From: CAWDAQ01 sp963800325
Lineage (GTDB): Bacteria > Actinomycetota > Actinomycetes > Actinomycetales > Dermatophilaceae
Length of the DNA: 64,000 nucleotides
Assembly (NCBI GenBank): GCA_963800325.1
Contig: CAWDAQ010000008.1
Location: forward strand, 67,817-131,816
Direction: 5' to 3'
The position numbers were made by a program, and so were the translations under genes. Shown piece by piece: positions 1 to 7,135 of the stretch. Numbering within the stretch: the stretch's first letter is position 1; every line of letters starts with the position of its first letter. The notes under the pieces are model-generated. The model made no database searches, was not told the DNA's origin, and worked only from the letters and a program-made list of their open reading frames with translations.

Positions 1-11
1 CGCCGGGTCAC

Positions 12-84
12 GGGCCTGTAGCTCAGCTGGCAGAGCACCGCGTTTACACCGCGGGTGTCGTCGGTTCGATCCCGGCCGGGCCCA
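12..84 (+). tRNA. tRNA-Val (anticodon TAC)
   Basis: A full cloverleaf can be folded by eye. The 7-bp acceptor stem pairs GGGCCTG (12-18) with CGGGCCC (77-83), with one G-T wobble. The anticodon stem CCGCG/CGCGG carries the loop TTTACAC, giving anticodon TAC for valine. The T arm has stem GTCGG/CCGGC around the loop TTCGATC. The discriminator base is A84 and no CCA is encoded, as is common in actinobacteria. The next gene starts with GTG at 86, so only one base separates the mature tRNA 3' end from a start codon. Confidence 0.95.
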
Positions 85-85
85 C

Positions 86-946
86 GTGCAGCAGCCGACC
101 CTCGCCGACGCCGTCGCCGCCCTCGAGCGGCTCTACCCGCCGGACACCGCGCAGGACTGGGACCAGGTCGGTCTCGTCACCGGCGACCTCGACCAGCCCG
201 TCCGCCGGGTCCACCTCGCCGTCGACCCCACGCTGGCGGTCATCGAGGAGGCCAGGTCCGCGGGCGCGGACCTGCTCGTCACCCACCACCCGCTGCTGCT
301 CCGGGGCGTGCACAGCGTCGCCACGACCACCGCGAAGGGCGCGAGCGTCACCTCGCTCGTCGTCGGCGACGTCGCGCTCTACGTCGCCCACACCAACGCC
401 GACGTCGCCACCCCGGGGGTGTGCACCGCGCTCGCCGACGCCTGCGGCCTGGCCGACCTCCGTCCCCTCGAGCCCGACGCGACCGCCCCGCTGGGACGGG
501 TGGGCCGGCTCGCCCGGCCGACGCCGCTGGCCGAGCTCGTCGAGCAGCTCGCCCGGGTGCTGCCGGAGACGGCCGGCGGCGTCCGCGTCGCCGGGCCGCC
601 CGACGCGCTCGTCGAGACCGTCGCCGTCGTCGGCGGTGCCGGGGACTCGATGTTCGACGCCGTCCGGGCGAGCGGAGCCGACGTCTACGTCACCGCGGAC
701 CTGCGCCACCACCCCGTGCTCGAGGCCCGGGAGGAGTCGCGCGGCGGTCCGCCCTACCTCGTCGACGCCGGCCACTGGGCCACCGAGTTCCTCTGGCTCG
801 CCACCCTCGAGCACGACCTGCGCACCGCGCTTGCCGACGACGGAGCGGACGTGGATAGGTTGGACACCCACATCAGCACCGTGCGCACCGACCCGTGGGA
901 CTTCGTGGTCGGCGCGAGGGGGACCGACCGAGGAGGTACGCCGTGA
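86..946 (+). CDS. Nif3-like dinuclear metal center protein
   Basis: This is a 286-aa member of the Nif3/YqfO (DUF34) family of cytosolic hexamers that bind two metal ions; their cellular role is not settled. Family landmarks are the N-terminal LYPP...WDQVGL segment (about residues 17-30), THHPLL (66-71), HTNAD (102-106) and a C-terminal GHWATE-like metal site near residue 230. The GTG at 86 is the only usable start: the frame upstream runs through the tRNA without ATG, GTG or TTG, and the next in-frame GTG would remove the conserved N terminus. No Shine-Dalgarno is possible because the tRNA ends at 84. It overlaps the next gene by 4 nt (GTGA). The mycobacterial equivalent also precedes a zinc-ribbon gene and an RNase H gene. 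Confidence 0.9.
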   Translation: MQQPTLADAVAALERLYPPDTAQDWDQVGLVTGDLDQPVRRVHLAVDPTLAVIEEARSAGADLLVTHHPLLLRGVHSVATTTAKGASVTSLVVGDVALYVAHTNADVATPGVCTALADACGLADLRPLEPDATAPLGRVGRLARPTPLAELVEQLARVLPETAGGVRVAGPPDALVETVAVVGGAGDSMFDAVRASGADVYVTADLRHHPVLEAREESRGGPPYLVDAGHWATEFLWLATLEHDLRTALADDGADVDRLDTHISTVRTDPWDFVVGARGTDRGGTP

Positions 947-1692
947 AGGCCGACCCGTCCCGGCAGCTGCGGCTGCTCGACCTGCAGGGCATCGACACCC
1001 GCCTCGACCAGATCGCGCACGCCCGCCGGACCCTGCCGCAGATCGCCCGCGTCGCCGAGCTCGAGCAGCGCGCCGCGGCCGCCCGGGACGACGTCGTCCG
1101 GGCCGAGACCGCCGCGTCCGACGTCCAGCGGGAGGTCGCCCGCGCCGAGGCCGACGTCCAGCTCGTCCGGGACCGGGCCGCCCGCGACCGCACGCGGCTG
1201 GAGTCCGGGTCGGGGCCCGCGAAGGAGCTCCAGGCCCTCCAGCACGAGCTCGAGTCCCTCGCCCGCCGGCAGAGCGAGCTCGAGGACGTCGAGCTCGAGG
1301 TCATGGAGCGCGCCGAGGAGGCCGAGGCCGAGCTCGCCCGGCTGCGGGAGCAGCAGACCGTCCTCACGGGGGAGCTCGTCGAGTCGACGAGCGAGCGCGA
1401 CGGCGCGCTCGCCGAGCTGGACCGCGAGGCGGACGAGGTCGCGGCCCCCCGCGACACCGTCGTCGCCGAGGCCGGCGAGGACCTCGTCGCGCTCTACGAG
1501 AAGATCCGCGCGAGCAGCGGCGGCCTCGCCGCGGCCGCGCTCCACCAGCGCCGCTGCGGCGGCTGTCAGCTCGAGCTCACCCAGGTCGACCTGGCCCGGA
1601 TCGCCGCCGCCGAGGAGGACGAGGTGCTCCGCTGCGAGGAGTGCCGCCGGATCCTCGTGCGGACCCGCGAGTCCGGTCTGCCGTCCCGGTGA
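943..1692 (+). CDS. C4-type zinc ribbon / coiled-coil protein (DUF164)
   Basis: This 249-aa protein has a long charged heptad-like region (about residues 25-190, rich in Glu, Arg, Ala and Leu) that should form a coiled-coil hairpin. A C-terminal zinc ribbon follows, with CGGC near residue 205 and CEEC near 231. This is the DUF164/CT398 architecture, conserved in actinobacteria with no firmly assigned activity; nucleic-acid or protein binding is usually inferred. Start GTG 943 is preceded by the strong ribosome site AGGAGGT (931-937) and overlaps the upstream stop by 4 nt, which suggests translational coupling. The downstream gene overlaps in the same way. It is the middle gene of a three-gene operon with the Nif3-like and RNase HI genes. 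Confidence 0.88.
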   Translation: MKADPSRQLRLLDLQGIDTRLDQIAHARRTLPQIARVAELEQRAAAARDDVVRAETAASDVQREVARAEADVQLVRDRAARDRTRLESGSGPAKELQALQHELESLARRQSELEDVELEVMERAEEAEAELARLREQQTVLTGELVESTSERDGALAELDREADEVAAPRDTVVAEAGEDLVALYEKIRASSGGLAAAALHQRRCGGCQLELTQVDLARIAAAEEDEVLRCEECRRILVRTRESGLPSR

Positions 1693-2609
1693 GCGCCCGG
1701 CGCCTGCTCGTCGAGGCCGACGGCGGCTCCCGCGGCAACCCCGGGGTCGCCGGCTACGGCGCGCTCGTGCGGGACCGCGACACCGGGGTGCTGCTCGCCG
1801 AGCGGGCCGAGCCGCTCGGCACCGCCTCGAACAACGTCGCCGAGTACGAGGGCCTCATCGCCGGGCTCGAGGCCGCCCGGGACCTCGACGCCGCCGCCGA
1901 CGTCGAGGTCCGGATGGACAGCAAGCTCGTCGTCGAGCAGATGTCCGGGCGGTGGAAGATCAAGCACGAGGACATGCGCCGCCTCGCGCTGCGCGCCCGC
2001 GGCGTCGTCACCGACCTCGAGGAGGCCGGGGGAGCGGTGCGCTTCACGTGGATCCCGCGCGCGGAGAACACCGCGGCCGACACCCTGTCCAACCTCGGGA
2101 TGGACGGCGAGAGCGTCCACGTCGACCACGAGTCCGAGCCGGCCCGGCCACCGGGGAGGGTCCCCGCCGACGACGACGGCCCGCAGGAGGGGGCGGCATC
2201 CGGGCCGAGCCGGGTGCTTCTCGTCGCGGAGGTCGACGGCGACCCGGCCGCGGCGGCCCGCTCGGCGGGCCACCTCGTCCGCGACGCCGCCGTCGACGTG
2301 CTCACCGCGCGAGCCGCCGCGTCGCGCCGGACCGGGGAGCAGGTCGCCCGCGCGCTCGGCGCCGTCCCGGTCCCCGAGGACCGCTGGGACGCGCCCGAGG
2401 AGGCCGCCGCCGCGCTGCGCGACCTGCTCACCCGGGAGGGCACGCGTGTCGTCGTCTGCCCCGCCGAGGCGGTGCGCGCCGCCCTGGCGGACGCGCTCGG
2501 CGTGCCCACCGACCGGAGGAGCCGGATCGCGGTCGCCCCCGGGTCCCTCAGCGCCCTGCAGACGGCGGGCGACGGCGAGGTCGTCGTCGCCTTCACCAAC
2601 CGCACCTGA
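1689..2609 (+). CDS. RNase HI fused to a degenerate histidine-phosphatase-like domain
   Basis: This 306-aa protein matches the layout of mycobacterial Rv2228c. Residues 1-140 are RNase HI, which degrades the RNA strand of RNA:DNA hybrids. The acidic catalytic residues are visible in EADGG (D11), NNVAEYEG (E52), RMDSKL (D77) and ENTAADTLSN (D near 130). A roughly 35-residue Pro/Asp-rich linker follows. Residues about 180-306 align in outline with a histidine phosphatase (CobC-type) domain: a region like the SP..RA..TA helix (TARAAASRRTGEQVA) and a C-terminal SLSALQ...VVVAFTN segment. The catalytic RHG near the domain start is absent (LLVAEVDGD there), and the later SH is VVCPAEAV, so phosphatase activity is unlikely. 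The GTG start overlaps the preceding stop (GTGA). Confidence 0.85.
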   Translation: MSARRLLVEADGGSRGNPGVAGYGALVRDRDTGVLLAERAEPLGTASNNVAEYEGLIAGLEAARDLDAAADVEVRMDSKLVVEQMSGRWKIKHEDMRRLALRARGVVTDLEEAGGAVRFTWIPRAENTAADTLSNLGMDGESVHVDHESEPARPPGRVPADDDGPQEGAASGPSRVLLVAEVDGDPAAAARSAGHLVRDAAVDVLTARAAASRRTGEQVARALGAVPVPEDRWDAPEEAAAALRDLLTREGTRVVVCPAEAVRAALADALGVPTDRRSRIAVAPGSLSALQTAGDGEVVVAFTNRT

Positions 2610-2651
2610 CCGCCCGACCGCCCCTCACGGCACCGTGCCGCACCCGGGCGG
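2610..2651 (+). terminator. Possible hairpin terminator after the RNase HI gene
   Basis: CCGCCCG (2610-2616) can pair with CGGGCGG (2645-2651). A small inner hairpin CGGCA/TGCCG (2628-2640) lies inside. It starts at the base after the RNase HI stop. There is no T run, so termination is a guess from position and GC pairing. Confidence 0.35.
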
Positions 2652-2714
2652 ATGCGGCCGCGCGGGCGTCCCCTCGACGGACCGCACGGCGACGAGCCCG
2701 CGGGTCCCGGTCGT

Positions 2715-2720
2715 TACGCT
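2715..2720 (+). promoter_or_regulatory. -10 element of a leaderless promoter (DUF1737-metZ)
   Basis: TACGCT ends 6 nt before the ATG at 2727, the geometry expected for a transcript that begins at the start codon. No ribosome site lies between. A clear -35 is not visible. Confidence 0.55.
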
Positions 2721-2726
2721 GGTGGC

Positions 2727-2921
2727 ATGGACGAGCCGCAGACCTACCGACTCCTCACCGGGCGGGACGACGCGACCTTCTCCGAGGAGGTGAGCCGTGC
2801 CCTCGACGAGGGGTACGTGCTCCACGGCGGCCCCGCCGTGACGTGGGACGGCGAGGGCGTCGTCGTCGCCCAGGCCGTCATCCTCGCCGGGGGCTTCGAC
2901 GGCCGGGCGCTCCCGGCGTGA
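2727..2921 (+). CDS. Small DUF1737-type protein
   Basis: This 64-aa protein resembles the DUF1737 family of short proteins: a Y-x-L-L-T-G start, a helix EVSRALDEGYVLHGG, then a QAVIL strand near the C terminus. No function is established. Start ATG 2727 follows a -10-like TACGCT by 6 nt, so it is probably translated from a leaderless message. Its stop overlaps the metZ start (GTGA at 2918-2921). It is therefore probably co-transcribed and translationally coupled with metZ. Whether it affects methionine synthesis cannot be told from sequence. Confidence 0.75.
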   Translation: MDEPQTYRLLTGRDDATFSEEVSRALDEGYVLHGGPAVTWDGEGVVVAQAVILAGGFDGRALPA

Positions 2922-4105
2922 GCGAGCTCCGCCCCGACACCCTCGCCGTCCGCGGTGGGCTGGTCCGCACCCCGTTCGACGAGACCTCCGAGGCGCTCTT
3001 CCTCACCTCCGGGTTCGTCTACGGCAGCGCGGAGGAGGCCGAGGCGGCCTTCAAGGACGAGATCGACAAGTTCATCTACTCCCGCTACGGCAACCCGACC
3101 GTCGCGACGTTCGAGGAGCGGATGCGGCTGCTCGAGGGCGCGGAGGCGTGCTTCGCGACCGCCTCGGGGATGGCGGCGGTCTACGTCGCGCTGACCGCGC
3201 TCGTCGGGCAGGGCGACCGGGTCGTCGCGAGCCGGGCGCTGTTCGGGTCGTGCTTCGTCATCCTCGACGAGATCCTCCCGCGCTTCGGGGTCGAGACCGT
3301 CTTCGTCGACGGCACCGACCTCGAGCAGTGGCGTGAGGCGCTGTCGGTGCCGACGACGGCCGTGTTCTTCGAGACGCCGAGCAACCCGATGCAGGAGCTC
3401 GTCGACGTGGCCGCGGTCTGCGACCTCGCCCACGCCGCCGGCGCGAGCGTCGTCGTCGACAACGTGTTCGGCACGCCGGTCTTCTCCAAGCCGTTCGAGC
3501 ACGGCGCCGACGTCGTCGTCTACTCCGCGACCAAGCACATCGACGGCCAGGGCCGGACCCTCGGCGGGGCCGTCCTCGGCAGCGCCGAGTTCGTCGGCGG
3601 CCCGGTGCGCGGCCTGATGCGCCACACCGGCCCGGCGATGTCGCCCTTCACCGCGTGGGTGCTCCTGAAGGGGCTCGAGACGCTCGCGCTGCGCGTGAAC
3701 CGGCAGGCGGACGCCGCGCTCGCGATCGCCGAGCACCTCGAGGGGCTCGCGGGCGTCCGACGCGTCGTCCACCCGTTCCTGCGCTCCCACCCGCAGCACG
3801 ACCTCGCACGCCGGCAGATGGGTGGCGGCGGCACCGTGGTGACCTTCGACGTCGAGGGCGGCAAGGCCGAGGCGTTCGCGGTGATGAACGCCCTCGAGCT
3901 CGTCGACATCAGCAACAACCTCGGCGACGCCAAGTCCCTCGTCACCCACCCCGCGACCACGACCCACCGCCGGCTGTCCCCGCAGGCCCGGGCCGCGGTC
4001 GGCATCACCGACGGCACGCTCCGGGTCTCGGTCGGGCTCGAGGACCCGCGCGACCTCACCGAGGACCTCGACCGGGCACTCGCGGCCGGCGTCCCGGGCG
4101 CCTGA
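2918..4105 (+). CDS. metZ: O-succinylhomoserine sulfhydrylase (MetZ)
   Basis: This 395-aa enzyme is a PLP-dependent member of the Cys/Met metabolism family. It is predicted to make homocysteine directly from O-succinylhomoserine and sulfide, feeding methionine synthesis in the cytosol. Visible landmarks are YSRYGNPT (substrate/PLP entrance), SGMAAVYVAL, ETPSNP, VVDNVFGTPV and the PLP lysine in SATKHIDGQGR near residue 205. The MetZ assignment over cystathionine gamma-synthase rests on overall resemblance to actinobacterial MetZ and is less certain than the family. Start GTG 2918 overlaps the preceding small gene. No SAM riboswitch-like leader is evident upstream. Confidence 0.85.
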   Translation: MSELRPDTLAVRGGLVRTPFDETSEALFLTSGFVYGSAEEAEAAFKDEIDKFIYSRYGNPTVATFEERMRLLEGAEACFATASGMAAVYVALTALVGQGDRVVASRALFGSCFVILDEILPRFGVETVFVDGTDLEQWREALSVPTTAVFFETPSNPMQELVDVAAVCDLAHAAGASVVVDNVFGTPVFSKPFEHGADVVVYSATKHIDGQGRTLGGAVLGSAEFVGGPVRGLMRHTGPAMSPFTAWVLLKGLETLALRVNRQADAALAIAEHLEGLAGVRRVVHPFLRSHPQHDLARRQMGGGGTVVTFDVEGGKAEAFAVMNALELVDISNNLGDAKSLVTHPATTTHRRLSPQARAAVGITDGTLRVSVGLEDPRDLTEDLDRALAAGVPGA

Positions 4106-4118
4106 GCGCCGCGCGGCG

Positions 4119-4151
4119 CCCGGGCGGCGACTCCCGAGCAGGCCGCCCGGG
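4119..4151. terminator. GC-rich hairpin between convergent genes
   Basis: CCCGGGCGGC (4119-4128) pairs perfectly with GCCGCCCGGG (4142-4151) around a 13-nt loop. It sits between the convergent metZ and permease genes and could serve both strands. There is no T tract. Confidence 0.45.
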
Positions 4152-4192
4152 TCGCCGTCACCACGGTGGGCGCACGCCCCGCCCCGGGGCGC

Positions 4193-5179
4193 TCAGGCCC
4201 AGACGAGCGCGGCGAGCGCGAGCCCCCCGGCGACGAGCGCGGCGAGCCGGGTCGGGTCGCGGCCGGCCACCGGTTCGAGGGCGAGGTGGGCCGGGAGGTT
4301 GTCGACGCCGTTCGCGAGGACGGCCGCGACCCCGCCGAGCCGGACGACCCCGCCCGCGTCCGTCGCGGTGCCGGCGAGCGCCTCGAGCACCTCCCGAAGG
4401 CCGTGGGCGAGCACGAGGTCGATCCCGACGAACAGCACGGCGACGACGAGGGCCATCAGCCACGGCACCGAGACCCGCCGCACCGCCCCCGGCCGACGGG
4501 CCGCGAGCGTCGCGAGCAGCACCACGGCGGCGGCCACCGCCACGGGGGCCGGGGGCAGACCGAGCACGAACGCCGGCGCGAGCGCGAGGCACACCCCGGC
4601 CGCGACCCGGAGCAGCACCGGGTCGTGGCCGCCCGCCGGGGGCGCCACCTCGTACCGGCCGGACAGCGCCCGACGGTGGAGGACGCCGAGGACGAGCACG
4701 GTGCCCGCGACCGCCGCGAGGGCGGGGAGCCGGACGAGGCCGACGTACCCCGCGTGCCCGACCCCGAGGGCGGCCGAGCGCGAGGACGCGATGAGGTTGG
4801 TCAGGTTCGACACCGGCAGCATCAGCGAGGCCGTGTTCGCCAGCCACAGCGTCGTCATCGCCAGCGGCAGCGGGGCCGGCCCGGCCCGAGCCGCGACGGC
4901 GAGGGCGACCGGGGTGAGCAGCACCGCCGTGGTGTCGAGGCTGAGGACGACGGTGCACGCCGTCGCGAGGACCACGAGCAGTCCCCACAGGACGGCGGCG
5001 CGGTGGTGGGCGGCCCGGGCCGCCCAGTGCGCCGCGACGCCGAAGACCCTGGCGAGGTCGGCGACCTCGGCGACGACCGTGATCGCGAGGAAGAAGACGA
5101 TGACCGGGCCGACGCGGGTGACGAGGTCGTCCCGCGGGAGCAGGAGGACGGTGCCCGGGAGGCGCGCGACGGAGCTCAC
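4193..5179 (-). CDS. ArsB/SLC13-type permease, C terminus apparently missing
   Basis: This 328-aa hydrophobic protein has about ten predicted membrane segments and resembles the ArsB/ion-transporter family (arsenite or anion efflux, inner membrane). Family motifs are the SLDTTAVLLTPV segment, LPVSNLTNLIAS, and NGVDNLPAHLALEP in the second half. Family members usually run past 400 aa and end in a GPLxTPWASLATLLW-like segment with more helices. Here the chain stops shortly after LALEPVAG. Only 87 bp remain before the convergent metZ, so the last helices cannot be encoded in another frame. It may be a decayed gene or a short variant. The start at 5179 was chosen for the MSSVARLPG opening; the distance to yaaA (52 bp) suggests co-transcription. 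Confidence 0.7.
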   Translation of the reverse strand: MSSVARLPGTVLLLPRDDLVTRVGPVIVFFLAITVVAEVADLARVFGVAAHWAARAAHHRAAVLWGLLVVLATACTVVLSLDTTAVLLTPVALAVAARAGPAPLPLAMTTLWLANTASLMLPVSNLTNLIASSRSAALGVGHAGYVGLVRLPALAAVAGTVLVLGVLHRRALSGRYEVAPPAGGHDPVLLRVAAGVCLALAPAFVLGLPPAPVAVAAAVVLLATLAARRPGAVRRVSVPWLMALVVAVLFVGIDLVLAHGLREVLEALAGTATDAGGVVRLGGVAAVLANGVDNLPAHLALEPVAGRDPTRLAALVAGGLALAALVWA

Positions 5180-5231
5180 TCGCTCCGCGCCGGCCGGTCA
5201 CCGGCGTGCCCGACCTGCGAGGCGGCGGCGC

Positions 5232-5990
5232 TCATCCGCGGCTGGTGACGTCGAGCACCCACGGCCGGCCGGCGCGGGCCGGGGGCGTCAGGTCGGTCGC
5301 GAAGGCCGGCTCCAGGTCGGCCGGGAGGCCCTCCGGACGCCGGGCGCGGGACCCGTGGCGCAGGAGGTGTCGGGTGACGAGGCCGCGGGTGTGCTTGGCC
5401 TGGTGGGTGGCCCCGGGGACCCGGACGTGGACCCACCTCTCGGCGAGGCCGCCGGTGGGGGACCAGGCCGCCGCATACGTGCTCGAGCGGCAGTCCAGGA
5501 CGATCCCGGCGCCCGCGACCTGCGTGAGGGGGCCGTCGAGGACCGGGCGCCACGTCGCCGCGAGCGGCCCCAGACCCTCGAGCGAGACCGACATCGAGAG
5601 GCGGTAGGGCGGGATGGGGTCGCCGAGCCGGACCGCCCCGAACAGCGCGGAGGTCACCACGACCCACCGGCTCGCCCGGCGGCGTGCCGCCCCCTCGAGC
5701 GAGGGCAGGTCGAGGGCGTCGTAGAGCACGCCGGAGTAGACCTGGCCCGCGGGCCGCGCCGGCGCCCGGTCCAGCCGGGTGTTCCGGGCGATCTCCTCGG
5801 TCAGCCGGGGGCTCACCCCGAGTCGGTGGGCCGCGTCCGGGGCCGTGCTGACCCGTGCGAGGGCCGCCAGCACCCGCTCCCGGGTGGGGGTGAGCTCGGG
5901 GAAGGACAGCCGTGCGAGGTCGAGCGGGCGGCCCCGCGCCCGGTCGGTCTTGCCCTCCGAGGGTGGCAGGAGGATGAGCACGACCGTCAC
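5232..5990 (-). CDS. yaaA: YaaA-family peroxide stress protein (DUF328/UPF0246)
   Basis: This 252-aa protein opens with LILLPPSEGKT, the diagnostic N terminus of YaaA/DUF328. It continues with SGVLYDALD, YRLSMSV and a C-terminal KHTRGLV region. In E. coli YaaA limits intracellular iron under hydrogen peroxide stress and binds DNA; the role here is inferred from family only. The start is GTG at 5990, with a second possible GTG three codons later; both keep the motif. It is divergent from rnpB, with only 23 bp between their starts, so the two promoters must overlap or abut. Confidence 0.85.
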   Translation of the reverse strand: MTVVLILLPPSEGKTDRARGRPLDLARLSFPELTPTRERVLAALARVSTAPDAAHRLGVSPRLTEEIARNTRLDRAPARPAGQVYSGVLYDALDLPSLEGAARRRASRWVVVTSALFGAVRLGDPIPPYRLSMSVSLEGLGPLAATWRPVLDGPLTQVAGAGIVLDCRSSTYAAAWSPTGGLAERWVHVRVPGATHQAKHTRGLVTRHLLRHGSRARRPEGLPADLEPAFATDLTPPARAGRPWVLDVTSRG

Positions 5991-6000
5991 CCTAAGGGCC

Positions 6001-6006
6001 TACACT
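6001..6006 (+). promoter_or_regulatory. -10 element of the rnpB promoter
   Basis: TACACT ends 7 nt before the first base of the P1 helix at 6014. This places the transcription start at the mature 5' end. The -35 region is not convincing. Confidence 0.6.
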
Positions 6007-6013
6007 GGAGCCG

Positions 6014-6387
6014 GATGAGCCGGCCAGGCGGCCGCGTCGGTGAGAGATCACCGCCGAGGAACGTCCGGGCTCCACAGGGCAGGGTGGTGGCCAACAGCCA
6101 CCCGGGGTGACCCGCGGGACAGTGCCACAGAAAGCAGACCGCCGGCGGCGACGCCGGTGAGGGTGAAACGGTGGTGTAAGAGACCACCAGCGGCCCAGGC
6201 GACTGGGTCGGCTCGGTAAACCCCACCCGGAGCAAGCTCAGACAGTGTGCGGTCGAGGGTGGCCCGCCCGAGGCACACGGGTAGAGCGCTGGAGGCAGTC
6301 GGCAACGGCTGTCCGAGATGGATGGTCGCCGCCGCCGGCCCGGCAACGGGACGGCGGAACAGGACCCGGCGTACCGGCCGACTCGTC
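6014..6387 (+). ncRNA. rnpB: RNase P RNA (bacterial type A)
   Basis: This is the catalytic RNA that matures tRNA 5' ends. Recognisable conserved blocks are GAGGAACGTCCGGGCTCC near 6055, AGGGTGAAACGG near 6160, and GGTAAACCCCACCCGGAGCA (6215-6234). The 5' end GATGAGCCGGCC (6014-6025) pairs with GGCCGACTCGTC (6376-6387) as helix P1, with one mismatch and one wobble. This fixes both ends and gives 374 nt, normal for a high-GC actinobacterium. Confidence 0.95.
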
Positions 6388-6389
6388 CC

Positions 6390-6430
6390 CCGCTCTCCCT
6401 CCGGGCGTGACCGTGCCGGAGGGAGAGCGG
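6390..6430 (+). terminator. 15-bp perfect hairpin after rnpB
   Basis: CCGCTCTCCCTCCGG (6390-6404) pairs perfectly with CCGGAGGGAGAGCGG (6416-6430) around an 11-nt loop, starting 3 nt after the P1 helix. No U tract follows, as is common for actinobacterial terminators. Confidence 0.7.
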
Positions 6431-6935
6431 CCCTAGACGGGGTAGCCCCAGGAGTGCCAGCCGAGGCCCTGGGGCCGGTCCGGCAGGGTGCGGCCGTGCG
6501 GCCGCGGTGACGCCTGTCTCGGCGGCGAGACCTGTCGCACCGACGCCCGTCCCCACGTGGCGCGGCCCGGCTCCCGTCCCGCCGCCGAGTGCTGTGCTGT
6601 CACGTCATCAAGTGTCGGCAGGTGTCAGGTGGTTGTTAACCACTTCCGGGCCGCGATCGTCGGCGCGGTCGCGAGGCCCTGGGGTTGGTATCGTCGGAGA
6701 CCCTGCTCGGCCGTGGCAGGGGCGCCGGCTCGCCGGGACGCCTGCCACTCCACGGGGTCGCGGACGATGCCGTCCCGCCCGTCCCGTGCCCGCTCCACGC
6801 CCTCTCCACGGTGCCGTGGTGGTGCCGTCGTGGTTGCTGTTGTGATGCGCTGGGACGCTCCTCCGGCCGAGCCCCCGATTTTGTATGATCTTTCAACCAC
6901 CCTGCGGACCCGCGGGGCGGCAGGACCTGAGGACG
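6431..6935. other. Long intergenic region, no supported gene
   Basis: I see no convincing coding frame here; the frames that stay open lack family features. It holds an inverted repeat GTGGTT-gtt-AACCAC (6629-6643), a -10-like TATCGT (6689-6694), a strong hairpin whose arms GTGGCAGG and CCTGCCAC lie at 6713-6748, and an AT-richer patch with TATGAT (6884-6889). A small RNA or a regulated leader is possible. Confidence 0.5.
6884..6889 (+). promoter_or_regulatory. -10-like element upstream of the small zinc-ribbon-like gene
   Basis: TATGAT in a locally AT-rich stretch (6878-6896), about 47 nt before the ATG at 6936. No good -35 is visible. Confidence 0.4.
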
Positions 6936-7127
6936 ATGACGAACACACCCCGCACCAGCAAGACCGAGCGGACCACCCGCCCCTGCCCGACGTGCCAGGC
7001 GCCCCTGGATCGGGTGACCCGGTCCTACCGCCCCTGGGGCGGGGACGGTCCCGGGCTGTCGGTGTTCTACCGCTGCAGCAGCGGCGACCGGACCCACCAC
7101 GCGCCCTCCGGCCGTGGGATGAAGTAG
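6936..7127 (+). CDS. Small zinc-ribbon-like hypothetical protein
   Basis: This 63-aa, basic protein carries CPTCQAPL near residue 17 and a single YRCSSGD near residue 47, giving an incomplete zinc-ribbon look (CxxC plus Cys). Histidines (HH) follow the third Cys and might complete a metal site. The family is not recognised. Start ATG 6936 is preceded by the weak ribosome site GAGGA (6929-6933). The gene ends 8 bp from the convergent permease stop. The reading frame is short, so coding status is likely but not certain. Confidence 0.5.
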   Translation: MTNTPRTSKTERTTRPCPTCQAPLDRVTRSYRPWGGDGPGLSVFYRCSSGDRTHHAPSGRGMK

Positions 7128-7135
7128 CCGACCGG

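Noticed and set aside
2610..2726. SAM riboswitch upstream of the metZ transcript
   Set aside because: Too short, no SAM-I/II/IV consensus, and the promoter-to-start geometry is leaderless.
4158..5201. Long minus-strand frame overlapping the ArsB-like gene
   Set aside because: Arg/Pro-rich shadow; checked as a possible continuation of the truncated permease after a frameshift, but its end (GLSAPGRGVRPPW) has no membrane segment.
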